From Enterococcus alcedinis (lineage in GTDB: Bacteria > Bacillota > Bacilli > Lactobacillales > Enterococcaceae): 64,000 nucleotides of DNA. The stretch is taken from the NCBI RefSeq assembly GCF_014635985.1, contig NZ_BMDT01000001.1, forward strand, positions 283,293-347,292. The letters are read 5' to 3'. The notes under the pieces are model-generated. The model did not search any database and had not been told where the DNA came from. It worked only from the letters and a program-made list of their open reading frames with translations. The translations under genes and the position numbers were made by a program. The number at the start of each line of letters is the position of its first letter. The stretch's first letter is position 1. Below, piece by piece: positions 1 to 11,099 of this stretch.

Positions 1-329
1 ATTTTGAACCAACTCAAGATAAAATTCAGTTCAAATCGATGTATTCATTTATGAAAAATCCAGAGGCGCTAACTCAGTTATTAACTCCGAATGATTCGCT
101 GATTCAAATTAAAATTGGCGATGAGCTTGGAAATGAATTGTTACAAAATATGAGTTTGATTCAAGGTAGTTACAGCATTAAAGGACATGGACATGGAACG
201 ATTGCTCTTTTAGGGCCATCGAATATGCCGTATTCTAAAATGTTTGGGCTAGTCGATTTATTTCGACAAGAATTATCAGTGAAATTGGCTGACTACTATC
301 GAGAACTCGATACAGGTAGTGAGTCCTAA
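1..329 (+). CDS. hrcA: Heat-inducible transcription repressor HrcA, C-terminal part
   Basis: This is the C-terminal 108 codons of HrcA, cut by the window edge; the frame begins at base 3. HrcA is the dimeric repressor that binds CIRCE operators in front of class I heat-shock operons. The visible end carries the family's closing pattern: a run like IKGHGHGTIALLGP, then a motif close to MxYxKxxGLVD and an LxxYYREL tail. The stop lies 33 bases before grpE, so hrcA, grpE and dnaK look like one operon. The CIRCE element that would control it must lie upstream of the window. Identification rests on these motifs and on gene order. Confidence 0.93.
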   Translation, partial: FEPTQDKIQFKSMYSFMKNPEALTQLLTPNDSLIQIKIGDELGNELLQNMSLIQGSYSIKGHGHGTIALLGPSNMPYSKMFGLVDLFRQELSVKLADYYRELDTGSES

Positions 330-362
330 TTATAAAGTTTTTAAAGAAGGGATGTTCGTTAA

Positions 363-917
363 TTGTCAGAAGAAAAAGAATTAGAAGTCGCTGAAGAGAA
401 AAATGCGGAAGAGATTGTTGACAATCAAGCGGTTGAAGAAGTTGAAGCAGAAGAAGTAGTTGAACTTTCGGAAGTCGATGAATTAAAAATCAAGTTAGAT
501 GAGATGGAAGACAAATTTTTACGTGTTTCTGCTGAAATGGCTAACATTGTTCAAAGAAATCGTAATGAACGTGAGTTATTGCAACGTTACCGTTCGCAAG
601 ATCTAGGTAAGCAGCTATTACCTGCTATTGATAACTTAGAGCGCGCGATGGCAACTGAAGCAACAGACGAACAAAGTTTAGGACTAAAAAAAGGTGTTGA
701 GATGGTTTTAGAAAGTTTGCGTTTTGCTCTTAAAGAAGAAGGAATTGAAGAAATTCCAGCAAAAGGTGAAGTTTTTGATCCAAACATACATCAAGCAGTC
801 CAAACAATCCCGGCAGGTGAAGATGTTCCATCCGATACTGTCGTAGAGGTATTACAAAAAGGGTACAAACTACATGACCGCGTATTACGTGCAAGTATGG
901 TTATTGTAGCTCAATAA
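363..917 (+). CDS. grpE: Nucleotide exchange factor GrpE
   Basis: GrpE releases ADP from DnaK and so resets the chaperone cycle in the cytoplasm. The protein has 184 residues. The first 45 are very acidic and low in complexity, which is usual for the family. A long coiled-coil helix follows (about 45-105, with NERELLQRYRSQDLGKQLLPAIDNLERAM), then the C-terminal beta domain with PNIHQAVQTI and a closing KGYKLHDRVLRASMVIV motif. The start is a TTG behind AAGAAGGGA. It lies between hrcA and dnaK, with a 39-base gap to dnaK. Confidence 0.97.
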   Translation: MSEEKELEVAEEKNAEEIVDNQAVEEVEAEEVVELSEVDELKIKLDEMEDKFLRVSAEMANIVQRNRNERELLQRYRSQDLGKQLLPAIDNLERAMATEATDEQSLGLKKGVEMVLESLRFALKEEGIEEIPAKGEVFDPNIHQAVQTIPAGEDVPSDTVVEVLQKGYKLHDRVLRASMVIVAQ

Positions 918-941
918 AAAATAAACTGAATTTAAATATAA

Positions 942-2780
<1,839 letters not shown>

Positions 2781-2791
2781 TTGCGTTCGTT

Positions 2792-2825
2792 GAAAAAGCC
2801 AAAGCCACTAAACTTTGGCTTTTTC
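2792..2825 (+). terminator. Intrinsic terminator after dnaK
   Basis: A perfect 13-bp stem (GAAAAAGCCAAAG / CTTTGGCTTTTTC) with an 8-base loop. The T-run is part of the right arm. It separates the hrcA-grpE-dnaK transcript from dnaJ, probably incompletely. Confidence 0.9.
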
Positions 2826-2878
2826 TATTGATACTTTTTAAGTCTTTTATTAGAAAATTTAAAAAGGTGTATCTACCA

Positions 2879-2906
2879 GTCTTTTTGTGATAGAATACGA
2901 AAGACT
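2879..2906. promoter_or_regulatory. Inverted repeat over a possible dnaJ promoter
   Basis: AGTCTTT (2879-2885) and AAAGACT (2900-2906) form an exact inverted repeat with 14 bases between the arms. The spacer contains TAGAAT (2891-2896), a possible -10 element. The -35 position is poor (TGTATC, 2868-2873). dnaJ starts 28 bases further on. It is neither a CIRCE nor a CtsR box. Whether it is an operator or an RNA hairpin is open. Confidence 0.4.
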
Positions 2907-2933
2907 GAAATGCTTATAAAGTGGGGGAAGTAA

Positions 2934-4085
2934 ATGGCAACAAAAAGAGATTATTATGAAGTCCTTGGAGTTCAAAAAGGTGCTTCTGATGATGAAATAA
3001 AAAAAGCGTACCGCAAACTTTCTAAAAAATTCCATCCAGATATCAACAAAGAAGCAGATGCTGATGTGAAGTTTAAAGAAGTTGCTGAAGCTTATGAAAT
3101 TTTAAGTGATCCTCAAAAACGTGCTGCTTATGACCAATATGGACATGCAAGTACAGACCAGAATTTCGGCGGCGGTGGCGGCTTCGGTGGTTTCTCTGGA
3201 GCCGGTGGTTTTGGTGGCTTTGAAGATATCTTTGAGTCCTTCTTTGGTGGTGGCGGTCGTAGTATGAATCCGAACGCACCCCGTCAAGGTGATGATTTAC
3301 AGTACTCAGTGAATTTAACTTTTGAAGAAGCGATTTTTGGTGTTGAGAAAAATATTCAATACAAACGTGAAGAAACATGTCATACTTGTCACGGAAATGG
3401 TGCGAAACCAGGAACGGAACCGACTACCTGTCATAAGTGTCATGGAGCGGGTACGATTAATGTTGAGCGTCAAACGCCGCTTGGTCGTGTGATGAGCCGT
3501 CAAACGTGTGATGTGTGTCGTGGAACAGGGAAAGAAATTAAGGAACCTTGTCCAACGTGTCATGGTAATGGACATGAAAAGAAAACACACAGCGTGAAAG
3601 TCAATGTACCAGCAGGTGTTGAAAATGGGCAACAAATGCGCTTAACGGGTCAAGGTGAAGCGGGTGTTAACGGTGGACCTTACGGTGATCTTTACGTGGT
3701 TTTCTATGTCGAAGAAAGTGATATCTTTGACCGTGAAGGTGGCGAAATTTATTATGAGTTACCATTAAACTTCGTTCAAGCCGCTCTAGGTGATGAAATC
3801 AACGTGCCAACTGTTCATGGTGACGTTAAATTGAAAATTCCAGCAGGAACACAAACAGGAACGAAATTCCGCTTACGTGGTAAAGGAGCGCCTCGTTTAC
3901 GTGGAGCTGGAAATGGTGATCAACAAGTCACTGTCAAAGTCATGACACCAAGAAACTTAAGTGACGAACAAAAAGATGCGTTACGTAACTATGCCAAAGT
4001 AAGTGGCCATGAAACTAATGAGCAACACTCAGAAGGCTTCTTTGATAAAGTTAAAGATGCTTTTGGTGGCAGTAAGAAAAAGTAA
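2934..4085 (+). CDS. dnaJ: Chaperone DnaJ (Hsp40)
   Basis: DnaJ delivers unfolded clients to DnaK and stimulates its ATPase. The 383 residues show the complete type I layout. The J domain (1-70) has the HPD motif (KFHPDIN), followed by a Gly/Phe-rich linker (about 75-110) and four CxxCxGxG-type zinc repeats (about 145-215: [32 protein letters not shown]). The two C-terminal beta-barrel client-binding domains follow. The start is ATG behind GGGGGAAG. It follows dnaK across a terminator and a possible promoter, so it may have its own transcript as well as read-through. Confidence 0.98.
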   Translation: MATKRDYYEVLGVQKGASDDEIKKAYRKLSKKFHPDINKEADADVKFKEVAEAYEILSDPQKRAAYDQYGHASTDQNFGGGGGFGGFSGAGGFGGFEDIFESFFGGGGRSMNPNAPRQGDDLQYSVNLTFEEAIFGVEKNIQYKREETCHTCHGNGAKPGTEPTTCHKCHGAGTINVERQTPLGRVMSRQTCDVCRGTGKEIKEPCPTCHGNGHEKKTHSVKVNVPAGVENGQQMRLTGQGEAGVNGGPYGDLYVVFYVEESDIFDREGGEIYYELPLNFVQAALGDEINVPTVHGDVKLKIPAGTQTGTKFRLRGKGAPRLRGAGNGDQQVTVKVMTPRNLSDEQKDALRNYAKVSGHETNEQHSEGFFDKVKDAFGGSKKK

Positions 4086-4094
4086 AGAATCGAT

Positions 4095-4140
4095 GAACTA
4101 TCGAAGTTCTGTTTTATCGAACTTTGATGGTTCTTTTTTT
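4095..4140 (+). terminator. Intrinsic terminator after dnaJ
   Basis: A 15-bp stem (GAACTATCGAAGTTC / GAACTTTGATGGTTC, with two G-T pairs) and a 9-base loop, followed by seven T. It ends the chaperone region. Confidence 0.9.
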
Positions 4141-4220
4141 ACCAACCTAAGATAAAAAAAGAGTGAAACAATAAATAGAGCTTCAGGTGACTCGAAAGTC
4201 GCTGATAAGAAAGGTGGTCG

Positions 4221-5930
4221 ATGGTTATTTTGAAATGCAAGCAAAAAATACGAGAGCATTGGAAAAGTTGGCTAATCATTGATCTGCTAGCTTTCTTACT
4301 CATCACGCCGCAATTGTTATCTAAAAGTATGATTTTTGGTTCGGATATTCTTTTCCATTTCAATCGATTTTATGATGTGGCACAACAAATTGAAAATCAT
4401 AATTTTCAATATTTTATGAGTCAATATGGTTTTCAACAGTCAGGTAGAATTGTAAATGCTCTTTATGGTCCTTTAATGGCTTATTTTAATGGTTTTTTAG
4501 TATGGATAAGTCCATCATGGTTCATCTATCAAAACTTAGCTAATCTGATTCTTTTTGGTTTAGCAGGGCATAGTATGTACCTTTTATTAAAACGTAGTCA
4601 GGTGATCGAAAAACGTGCGTTGCAATTGAGTATCATCTATATGACTTCGTTTTCTATTTTGTATTGGGTAACGCGTCAAGGTTTTACGAGTTGGGGCGCA
4701 GCGATTTTTCCGCTATGTCTGTGGCCGATGGTTAGCCTGTATGAAGATAAGCGTTTTAATAGTTGGCAAGTCGGATTTTTTATGGCGTTAATGTTTCAAG
4801 TCCATCTTTTTTCGGCAGTGTTATTAGCGATTGTTTACCTCTTTTTTTATGGAACAATCTTTGTTGTTGAAAAAAAGAGAAGAGGACAGTTGCTTATTCA
4901 AGGTGTTTTATCGGTGTTACTCTTTTTCTTACTGACTACCAATGTTTGGTATGGATTGTTGACACTGTATAGCGGTAATGAACTGTTAGCGCCGTTTGTT
5001 AATCACTTAATGCACCAAAGTACGATTACGTATAATAGCATCTACTGGTTAGTAACACCTGGAGTTGTACTATTATTTATTGGTTATTTTATTTGGTTTA
5101 TTCGTAAAAAGTGGCATGAACTAGTATTGTTTGATCGAGTCACAGTGGGTGTTGCTGTGTTCTTTCTAATTTTATCTTCGAATTTGATTCCTTGGCGTTT
5201 GTTAATGGAGGAAAACTGGAAAATAATTGAGACAATCCAATTTCCATTTCGTTTTTTTGTACCGTTTACGGTCTTACTCCTTATTTTTATTGGTAGGAAC
5301 GGACAAGTGATAATCAAAAAGAAAGACCGAACGACAAGAGTGTTAAATATTGCGATGGCCTTAGCGCTAGTGCAAACGATTTTGTTGACAGGTTATTTTT
5401 GTCTCGTTTGGCAACTTAAGGAGCAACCGATTGAATCAAGCTTGCATACATATCTTTATACGGAAGATAGTGAACAATTGAAAAGAGCGGTTTTTAGCGG
5501 AGAGAAACAAGAGATTTTGTTACTTGTCCAAAAATCAACCCCCGATTATTTACCAATTTATCAAACGGATCAATTCAATAAATACAAACAGTACAAAGAA
5601 TTTATTATTGATCAAAATCAGGGAGGGGAATTTACGAAAGAAGTCATCGATGGTTCTTTGGTCGTGACGTGGCAAGCGCGATTAAATGAAGAAGTATTGG
5701 TGCCGGTAGTCATTTATGATCGTACGCAGGTGTGGCTGAACCAACGTAAAATGCCTCATCAAGAACTTGATTTGACAACTATTGGGACCCCGAAAGTTAC
5801 CTCTAAAGAAGGCGAAAATACGCTGATCCTGGCTTACTCGCATTCGAAGTACTTAAGTATCGCGCTAGCAATCCCAATGATCACCTTAATTTTGATGTTG
5901 GGTTATCGATTCGTGAAAATCAAAGACTAA
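4221..5930 (+). CDS. Large polytopic membrane protein, possibly GT-C-like
   Basis: The 569-residue protein has roughly eleven hydrophobic segments spread over residues 18-400, one C-terminal membrane segment (about 545-565), and a soluble stretch of about 120 residues between them. The segment after the first helix, GSDILFHFNRFYDVAQQI, resembles the first extracytoplasmic loop of polytopic proteins annotated as 6-pyruvoyl-tetrahydropterin synthase-related or YfhO-like. In GT-C glycosyltransferases an acidic residue in that loop is catalytic. The C-terminal soluble part would face outside, as in enzymes that modify wall or lipid-linked glycans. It stands alone between two terminators; the start is ATG behind AAGAAAGGTGG. 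The family assignment is from memory of sequence pattern, and the function is not established. Confidence 0.6.
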   Translation: MVILKCKQKIREHWKSWLIIDLLAFLLITPQLLSKSMIFGSDILFHFNRFYDVAQQIENHNFQYFMSQYGFQQSGRIVNALYGPLMAYFNGFLVWISPSWFIYQNLANLILFGLAGHSMYLLLKRSQVIEKRALQLSIIYMTSFSILYWVTRQGFTSWGAAIFPLCLWPMVSLYEDKRFNSWQVGFFMALMFQVHLFSAVLLAIVYLFFYGTIFVVEKKRRGQLLIQGVLSVLLFFLLTTNVWYGLLTLYSGNELLAPFVNHLMHQSTITYNSIYWLVTPGVVLLFIGYFIWFIRKKWHELVLFDRVTVGVAVFFLILSSNLIPWRLLMEENWKIIETIQFPFRFFVPFTVLLLIFIGRNGQVIIKKKDRTTRVLNIAMALALVQTILLTGYFCLVWQLKEQPIESSLHTYLYTEDSEQLKRAVFSGEKQEILLLVQKSTPDYLPIYQTDQFNKYKQYKEFIIDQNQGGEFTKEVIDGSLVVTWQARLNEEVLVPVVIYDRTQVWLNQRKMPHQELDLTTIGTPKVTSKEGENTLILAYSHSKYLSIALAIPMITLILMLGYRFVKIKD

Positions 5931-5976
5931 AAAAAGCAGCCAAGCTCGAGTGAAAACTGAGCTTGGCTGCTTTTTT
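5931..5976. terminator. Bidirectional intrinsic terminator
   Basis: GCAGCCAAGCTC (5936-5947) pairs exactly with GAGCTTGGCTGC (5959-5970). An A-run lies on the left and a T-run on the right. It serves the membrane-protein gene from the left and glnQ from the right. Confidence 0.93.
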
Positions 5977-5977
5977 G

Positions 5978-6715
5978 TTAAATATTCAATACTTTATTCA
6001 AGAAGTCTTGTGTGCGTTCGTTTTGTGGATTTTCAAAAATTTGTTCTGGTGTACCATCTTCTAAGAAATTACCGCTGTCGATAAACATCACGCGGTTGGC
6101 AACTTCTTTGGCAAAGCCCATTTCATGTGTGACAATCACCATTGTCATGCCTTGTTTTGCTAAGCGTTTCATGACGTTTAAAACATCGCCAACCATCTCT
6201 GGATCAAGTGCAGAAGTTGGTTCATCGAAGAGCATAATATCGGGCTCCATTGCTAACGCACGAGCAATTGCAACACGTTGTTTTTGTCCACCTGATAAAC
6301 TATCGGGTGAGACATCTTTTTTGTCGGCTAAACCAACACTATCCAGTAAGCGAATAGCCTTTTCTTCCGCTTCTTTGCGTGAAAGACCTTTTAAGTCCAT
6401 TGGTGCAAGTAAAATATTTTGTAGGACACTAAGGTGTGGGAACAAATTGAAATGTTGGAAAACCATTCCGATATGTTGGCGAATTTCGTTTAAATTTGTG
6501 TTTTTTGCCGTTAAATCTGCGCCGTTAATGTAAATATTGCCGCTTGTCGTTTCTTCTAAGCGATTTAAACAGCGTAAAAAGGTTGATTTTCCTGAACCAG
6601 AAGGGCCGATGATACAAACAACATCACCTTCGTTAATTGTGGTGCTAATATTGTTTAAGACGGTATTTTCGCCGTATTTTTTGACTAAGTTTTTAACGAT
6701 TATTTTTTCACTCAT
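5978..6715 (-). CDS. glnQ: Amino-acid ABC transporter ATPase (GlnQ type)
   Basis: This is the ATP-hydrolysing subunit of a polar amino-acid importer, 245 residues. It has Walker A (GPSGSGKST, about residue 37), a Q-loop in [12 protein letters not shown], the ABC signature LSGGQKQR, Walker B ([12 protein letters not shown]) and the switch His in IVTHEMGFA. The QHFNLFPH pattern is typical of the GlnQ/HisP group. It lies 1 base downstream of the fused permease gene on the same strand and must be co-transcribed with it, forming a GlnPQ system. Substrate is inferred from the family: glutamine, with glutamate or asparagine possible. Confidence 0.94.
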   Translation of the reverse strand: MSEKIIVKNLVKKYGENTVLNNISTTINEGDVVCIIGPSGSGKSTFLRCLNRLEETTSGNIYINGADLTAKNTNLNEIRQHIGMVFQHFNLFPHLSVLQNILLAPMDLKGLSRKEAEEKAIRLLDSVGLADKKDVSPDSLSGGQKQRVAIARALAMEPDIMLFDEPTSALDPEMVGDVLNVMKRLAKQGMTMVIVTHEMGFAKEVANRVMFIDSGNFLEDGTPEQIFENPQNERTQDFLNKVLNI

Positions 6716-6716
6716 C

Positions 6717-8861
6717 TTAGTTCACCTTCTTTTCTAATGATTTGGCTAGTTTGGTTAAGGCGGTAATCAAGATTAAGTACATGATCGCAATAATTAGATA
6801 GACGTTTGTTGTTTGCATTGTACGTGCAACGATAATTTTACCAGTTTGTAATAATTCGACAATTCCAATCACAGAGATAATCGTTGTATCTTTTAAAGAA
6901 ATGACGAATTGGTTAACAAATGAAGGAATCATAATTCGTATCGCTTGTGGTAAAACGATTTTTTGCATGGTACGCATATACGAAAGACCAAGACTGCGTG
7001 CTGCTTCGGTTTGACCGACAGGGACGGCATTAATCCCGCCACGTACGATTTCTGCAATATAAGCACTTGCGTTTAAGGTTAACGTAATAACTCCAGCTGT
7101 GAAGTCAGGAATCGTTAAGCCGATGGCATCGGATAAACCGAAGTAAATAAATAGAGCAAGTACCATCATCGGGATTCCGCGAATGATATCAACGTAGATA
7201 GAGGCGATGAAGCGCAACGGTTTAATTGGTGAGACACTCATTAAGCCGAAAACGATACCGACAACTAAAGCTAGACCGAAGGATACAAGAGCTAAAATGA
7301 TTGTTTTACCAAGACCTTTTAATAAGACTTGATAGTTGTTTTTTAAAATACCAGTAAAGGTTGATTCGTCGACGGTACTGCTTTCTGGTTTGCCGTCATG
7401 AATATAAGTTCCAAGTACTTTTTCGTATTCGCCGGAGCGTTTCATTTCTTTTAATGCTTCATTGAACATTTCTAATAACTCTGGGTTTTGGCCTTTTTTT
7501 ACAGCAAAGCCGTATTGTCCGCCAGAAATGCGCTCAAGGGGTGTTGATAATTCTTGTCCTTGTGCAATCGCGTAACCAATGACGGGATAGTCATCCATTA
7601 AAGCATCAATTGCTCCAACTCGAACGGCGTCGTATAGTTGGTCAGCTGCATCAAAGTATTTGACGGTATAGCCGTACTTTTCTTTATTGGCTTCTAAGTA
7701 ATCGGCACTTTCTGTTCCGACTTTAGCGCCGACTTTTTTGCCAGATAAATCTTCGTAACTCTGAATGGTCGTATTTCCTTTTTTAACAGCAAGTTGAATC
7801 CCGCTATCAAAATAAGCGTCTGAAAAATCAAAGACTTTTTTGCGTTCTTCTGTAATCGTCATCCCAGCAATCATTGCATCTGCTTGATTCGATTCGACTG
7901 CCTGAACGGCGCCAGAAAATCCGATGTGGTTGAATTTAAGTGTAAAACCTTGAAGTTCTGCTGCTCTTTTTAGTAAGTCAACATCAATGCCAACATATTG
8001 GTTTTCACTGTTTTGGAATTCAAAAGGTGCAAAAGCCGAATCACTGGCAATCGTGTAGCTTTTCTTCAGTGGTTCAATTTTTTTCATCGTCTCATTTGTA
8101 GGGCTCTGAGTGATGTAGGTGTTCACGATTTTTTCGTATTCACCAGATGCTTTTAATTTTTTTAGGCCGGCATTGAATTTTTCTAATAATTCTTTGTTTT
8201 CGCCTTTTTTTACAGCGAAACCGTAAGAATTTCCTTTTTCTGGTTGTCCGACTAATTTAAAGGGTTCTCCTTGGTTAATTGCATAACCTAAAATCGGTGC
8301 ATCATCGAAGATTGCTATTAATGCTTTGTTTTTAAGTGATCCGTAGAGACCCGTTGCATCTTCGTAAACCTTGATTTTATAGCCGTATTTTTCTTGATTT
8401 TCTTCTAGAAAAGTAGCACTCTCTGTTCCGACTTTAGCGCCGACGGTCAAGCCTTTTAAGTCGTGATAATTTGTGATGCTCGTGTCATCTTTTCGGACAG
8501 CCATCTGAATGCCGCTATCAAAATATGGGTCGGAAAAATCGAATGTCTTTCTTCGATCATCCGTAATACTCATCCCGGCAATCATTCCATCTAATTGATT
8601 CGATGTGACGCCTTGAATGGAAGAGCTGAAGCCAAGTGGCTGAAACTGAACTTCGAAATTTTGGTCATCAGCGATTGCTTTTAGTAAATCAATATCAATC
8701 CCAACGTATTCGTTGTCAGTATTTTGGAATTCAAAGGGAGCAAATGTAACATCTGTTCCAATTTGATAAACTTTCTCCTTTGCGGCTACATTTTTTGTTG
8801 TAAAAAGTAGTCCAGTCAATACTATTGATAAAAGTGAAAGTAACATTAGACCTTTTTTCAT
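6717..8861 (-). CDS. glnP: Amino-acid ABC transporter, two binding domains fused to permease (GlnP type)
   Basis: The 714-residue protein fuses a signal sequence (about 1-27), two periplasmic-binding-protein domains in tandem and a membrane permease. Domain 1 (about 30-260) and domain 2 (about 268-495) both open with a matching pattern, [14 protein letters not shown] and [14 protein letters not shown]. Both carry AGMSIT or [18 protein letters not shown]-like and [10 protein letters not shown] motifs. The permease (about 505-714) has the EAA-type loop [22 protein letters not shown]. This architecture is known from lactococcal GlnPQ, where the two domains differ in affinity for Gln, Glu and Asn. 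It is paired with glnQ. The start is ATG behind AGGAGGGG on the minus strand. Confidence 0.95.
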   Translation of the reverse strand: MKKGLMLLSLLSIVLTGLLFTTKNVAAKEKVYQIGTDVTFAPFEFQNTDNEYVGIDIDLLKAIADDQNFEVQFQPLGFSSSIQGVTSNQLDGMIAGMSITDDRRKTFDFSDPYFDSGIQMAVRKDDTSITNYHDLKGLTVGAKVGTESATFLEENQEKYGYKIKVYEDATGLYGSLKNKALIAIFDDAPILGYAINQGEPFKLVGQPEKGNSYGFAVKKGENKELLEKFNAGLKKLKASGEYEKIVNTYITQSPTNETMKKIEPLKKSYTIASDSAFAPFEFQNSENQYVGIDVDLLKRAAELQGFTLKFNHIGFSGAVQAVESNQADAMIAGMTITEERKKVFDFSDAYFDSGIQLAVKKGNTTIQSYEDLSGKKVGAKVGTESADYLEANKEKYGYTVKYFDAADQLYDAVRVGAIDALMDDYPVIGYAIAQGQELSTPLERISGGQYGFAVKKGQNPELLEMFNEALKEMKRSGEYEKVLGTYIHDGKPESSTVDESTFTGILKNNYQVLLKGLGKTIILALVSFGLALVVGIVFGLMSVSPIKPLRFIASIYVDIIRGIPMMVLALFIYFGLSDAIGLTIPDFTAGVITLTLNASAYIAEIVRGGINAVPVGQTEAARSLGLSYMRTMQKIVLPQAIRIMIPSFVNQFVISLKDTTIISVIGIVELLQTGKIIVARTMQTTNVYLIIAIMYLILITALTKLAKSLEKKVN

Positions 8862-8896
8862 AATAAAAACCCCTCCTGTAATCAGTCTATCTTAAA

Positions 8897-8926
8897 ATTA
8901 TAGCTTATTAAATTCATAAGAATCAA
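8897..8926 (-). promoter_or_regulatory. Probable promoter of glnPQ
   Basis: Read on the minus strand: TTGATT (8926-8921), 18-base spacer, TATAAT (8902-8897), 36 bases before the glnP start. Good match to the vegetative consensus. Confidence 0.65.
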
Positions 8927-9034
8927 TCTTTTTGTTTAAAATGAGTGGAATTTAATACAGTTTATTACAATTGATGTTAGGAAATGTAACATAAAGAAAA
9001 AGTTAAAACAACTCGATTACAGATAAAAAAATAG

Positions 9035-9048
9035 CGAAAGTATGTTCG
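9035..9048. promoter_or_regulatory. LexA/DinR-like SOS operator in front of uvrB
   Basis: CGAAAGTATGTTCG matches the Firmicute SOS box CGAACATATGTTCG at 12 of 14 positions. It lies within a wider palindrome TAGCGAA / TTCGCTA (9032-9051), immediately upstream of the -10 element, where a bound repressor would block polymerase. Confidence 0.75.
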
Positions 9049-9051
9049 CTA

Positions 9052-9060
9052 TGGTAAAAT
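9052..9060 (+). promoter_or_regulatory. Extended -10 promoter of uvrBA
   Basis: TGGTAAAAT (TGN plus TAAAAT at 9055-9060), 38 bases before the uvrB start. The -35 position lies inside the SOS operator and matches the consensus poorly, which fits an extended -10 promoter. Confidence 0.6.
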
Positions 9061-9098
9061 AGTAGCAGTGTGAGATTTGATAGAAAGTAGGAAATCGG

Positions 9099-11087
9099 AT
9101 GATTGAAAGGGACATAACCCGTAAATTTAAATTGATATCTAAATATCAGCCAGCAGGCGATCAGCCACAAGCAATTCGTGAATTGATTGACGGAATTAAT
9201 CAGAAACAAAAAGCGCAAGTACTACTTGGGGCCACAGGAACAGGTAAGACTTATACGATTTCAAATGTGATTCAAGCGGTGAATAAACCGACCTTGATTA
9301 TTGCTCACAATAAGACACTAGCTGGTCAACTCTACGGTGAGTTTAAGGAGTTTTTCCCTGAGAATGCCGTTGAATATTTTGTTAGTTACTATGACTATTA
9401 TCAACCAGAAGCCTATGTTCCTTCTAGTGATACTTATATTGAAAAAGATTCGAGCGTCAATGATGAGATTGATAAACTTCGTCACTCGGCAACATCTTCA
9501 CTATTAGAGCGCAATGATGTGATTGTTGTTGCTTCTGTTTCGTGTATTTTCGGTCTAGGATCTCCTATGGAATATCAAAAACAAGTAGTTTCATTGAGAA
9601 CGGATATGGAAATTTCACGGGATCGTTTATTGAAATCGTTAGTCGAAATTCAATTCGAGCGCAATGATATTGATTTTCAACGAGGACGTTTTCGGGTACG
9701 AGGAGACGTTGTAGAAATTTTTCCAGCTTCACGTGACGAACGAGCATTAAGAGTTGAATTTTTTGGAGATGAAATTGAACGTATTCGAGAAGTTGATGCG
9801 TTGACGGGTGAAATAGTTAGCGACTTGGAGCATGTGTCGATATTCCCAGCAACACACTTTATGACGGATGAGGATCATTTAGAAACAGCGATTGCGGCAA
9901 TACAAGCTGAGTTAACAATGCGCTTAGGTGTTTTACGTCAAAATGATCAATTGCTAGAAGCTCAACGCTTAGAGCAACGAACAAATTACGATATTGAAAT
10001 GATGCGTGAGATGGGCTATACCTCTGGGATTGAAAACTATTCGAGACATTTAGATGGCCGAAAAGAAGGTGAACCGCCTTATACATTGATTGACTTCTTC
10101 CCAAAAGATTCATTAATAGTGATTGATGAATCTCACGTGACAATGCCACAAGTTCGCGGGATGTACAATGGTGACCGTGCAAGGAAGCAAATGCTCGTTG
10201 ATTATGGTTTTCGTTTACCATCTGCGCTTGATAATCGACCATTGCGCTTAGAGGAGTTTGAAAATCATGTCAACCAAATTATTTACGTTTCAGCAACACC
10301 TGGTCCTTATGAATACGAGCAAACAAATCATATCGTGCAACAGATTATTCGACCAACCGGCCTTCTAGATCCAGTAATCGAAGTTCGACCGATTATGGGA
10401 CAAATTGATGATTTAGTCGGTGAAATTAATGAAAGAGTTGAAAAAAATCAACGCGTATTTATTACAACCTTAACTAAAAAAATGTCTGAAGACTTAACTG
10501 ATTATTTCAAAGAATTAGGAATCAAAGTGAAATATTTACATAGTGACATTAAAACACTTGAGAGAACTGAAATTATTCGTGACTTACGTTTAGGTGAATT
10601 CGATGTATTAATTGGTATTAACTTATTACGTGAAGGAATTGATGTGCCTGAAGTCTCGCTCGTTGCGATTCTAGATGCAGATAAAGAAGGTTTCCTACGT
10701 AGTGAACGCTCGCTTGTTCAGACTATCGGTCGTGCTGCTCGAAATGCAGACGGTAAAGTTATTATGTATGCAGATAAAGTGACGGATTCCATGCAAAAAG
10801 CGATTGACGAAACACAACGTCGACGAGATATTCAAGAAGCATATAATAAAGAACATGGTATTGTGCCACAAACAATTATTAAGGAAATTCGTCAAATCAT
10901 TTCGATTTCTAAAGCAGCAGAAGAATCAGGCGAAGATTTTGCGACTTCTTACAATGATTTATCAAGAGAAGAAAAAGAATTATTTATTTTAAAACTCGAG
11001 CAAGAGATGCGAGAAGCGGCTAAGACACTTGATTTTGAAAAAGCAGCAACATTAAGAGATACTATTTTAGAATTAAAAGCTCAATAA
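9099..11087 (+). CDS. uvrB: Excinuclease ABC subunit UvrB
   Basis: UvrB is the damage-verifying, helicase-like subunit of nucleotide excision repair. It is loaded by UvrA and recruits UvrC. The 662 residues include Walker A (GATGTGKT, about 44-51) and the beta-hairpin region with [10 protein letters not shown] that clamps DNA. DESH serves as the Walker B box, SATPGPYE and IGRAARN as helicase motifs, and a C-terminal UVR coiled coil (about 620-660) binds UvrC. The length is standard. The SOS-like operator in front implies induction by DNA damage. uvrA follows after 12 bases. Confidence 0.99.
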   Translation: MIERDITRKFKLISKYQPAGDQPQAIRELIDGINQKQKAQVLLGATGTGKTYTISNVIQAVNKPTLIIAHNKTLAGQLYGEFKEFFPENAVEYFVSYYDYYQPEAYVPSSDTYIEKDSSVNDEIDKLRHSATSSLLERNDVIVVASVSCIFGLGSPMEYQKQVVSLRTDMEISRDRLLKSLVEIQFERNDIDFQRGRFRVRGDVVEIFPASRDERALRVEFFGDEIERIREVDALTGEIVSDLEHVSIFPATHFMTDEDHLETAIAAIQAELTMRLGVLRQNDQLLEAQRLEQRTNYDIEMMREMGYTSGIENYSRHLDGRKEGEPPYTLIDFFPKDSLIVIDESHVTMPQVRGMYNGDRARKQMLVDYGFRLPSALDNRPLRLEEFENHVNQIIYVSATPGPYEYEQTNHIVQQIIRPTGLLDPVIEVRPIMGQIDDLVGEINERVEKNQRVFITTLTKKMSEDLTDYFKELGIKVKYLHSDIKTLERTEIIRDLRLGEFDVLIGINLLREGIDVPEVSLVAILDADKEGFLRSERSLVQTIGRAARNADGKVIMYADKVTDSMQKAIDETQRRRDIQEAYNKEHGIVPQTIIKEIRQIISISKAAEESGEDFATSYNDLSREEKELFILKLEQEMREAAKTLDFEKAATLRDTILELKAQ

Positions 11088-11099
11088 AGGAGTAAGACG

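Noticed and set aside
3165-3260. GGT/GGC-rich direct repeats
   Set aside because: They encode the Gly/Phe linker of DnaJ.
6012-6533. A 173-codon open frame opposite glnQ
   Set aside because: The complementary strand of a conserved ATPase; the plus-strand translation has no family-like pattern.
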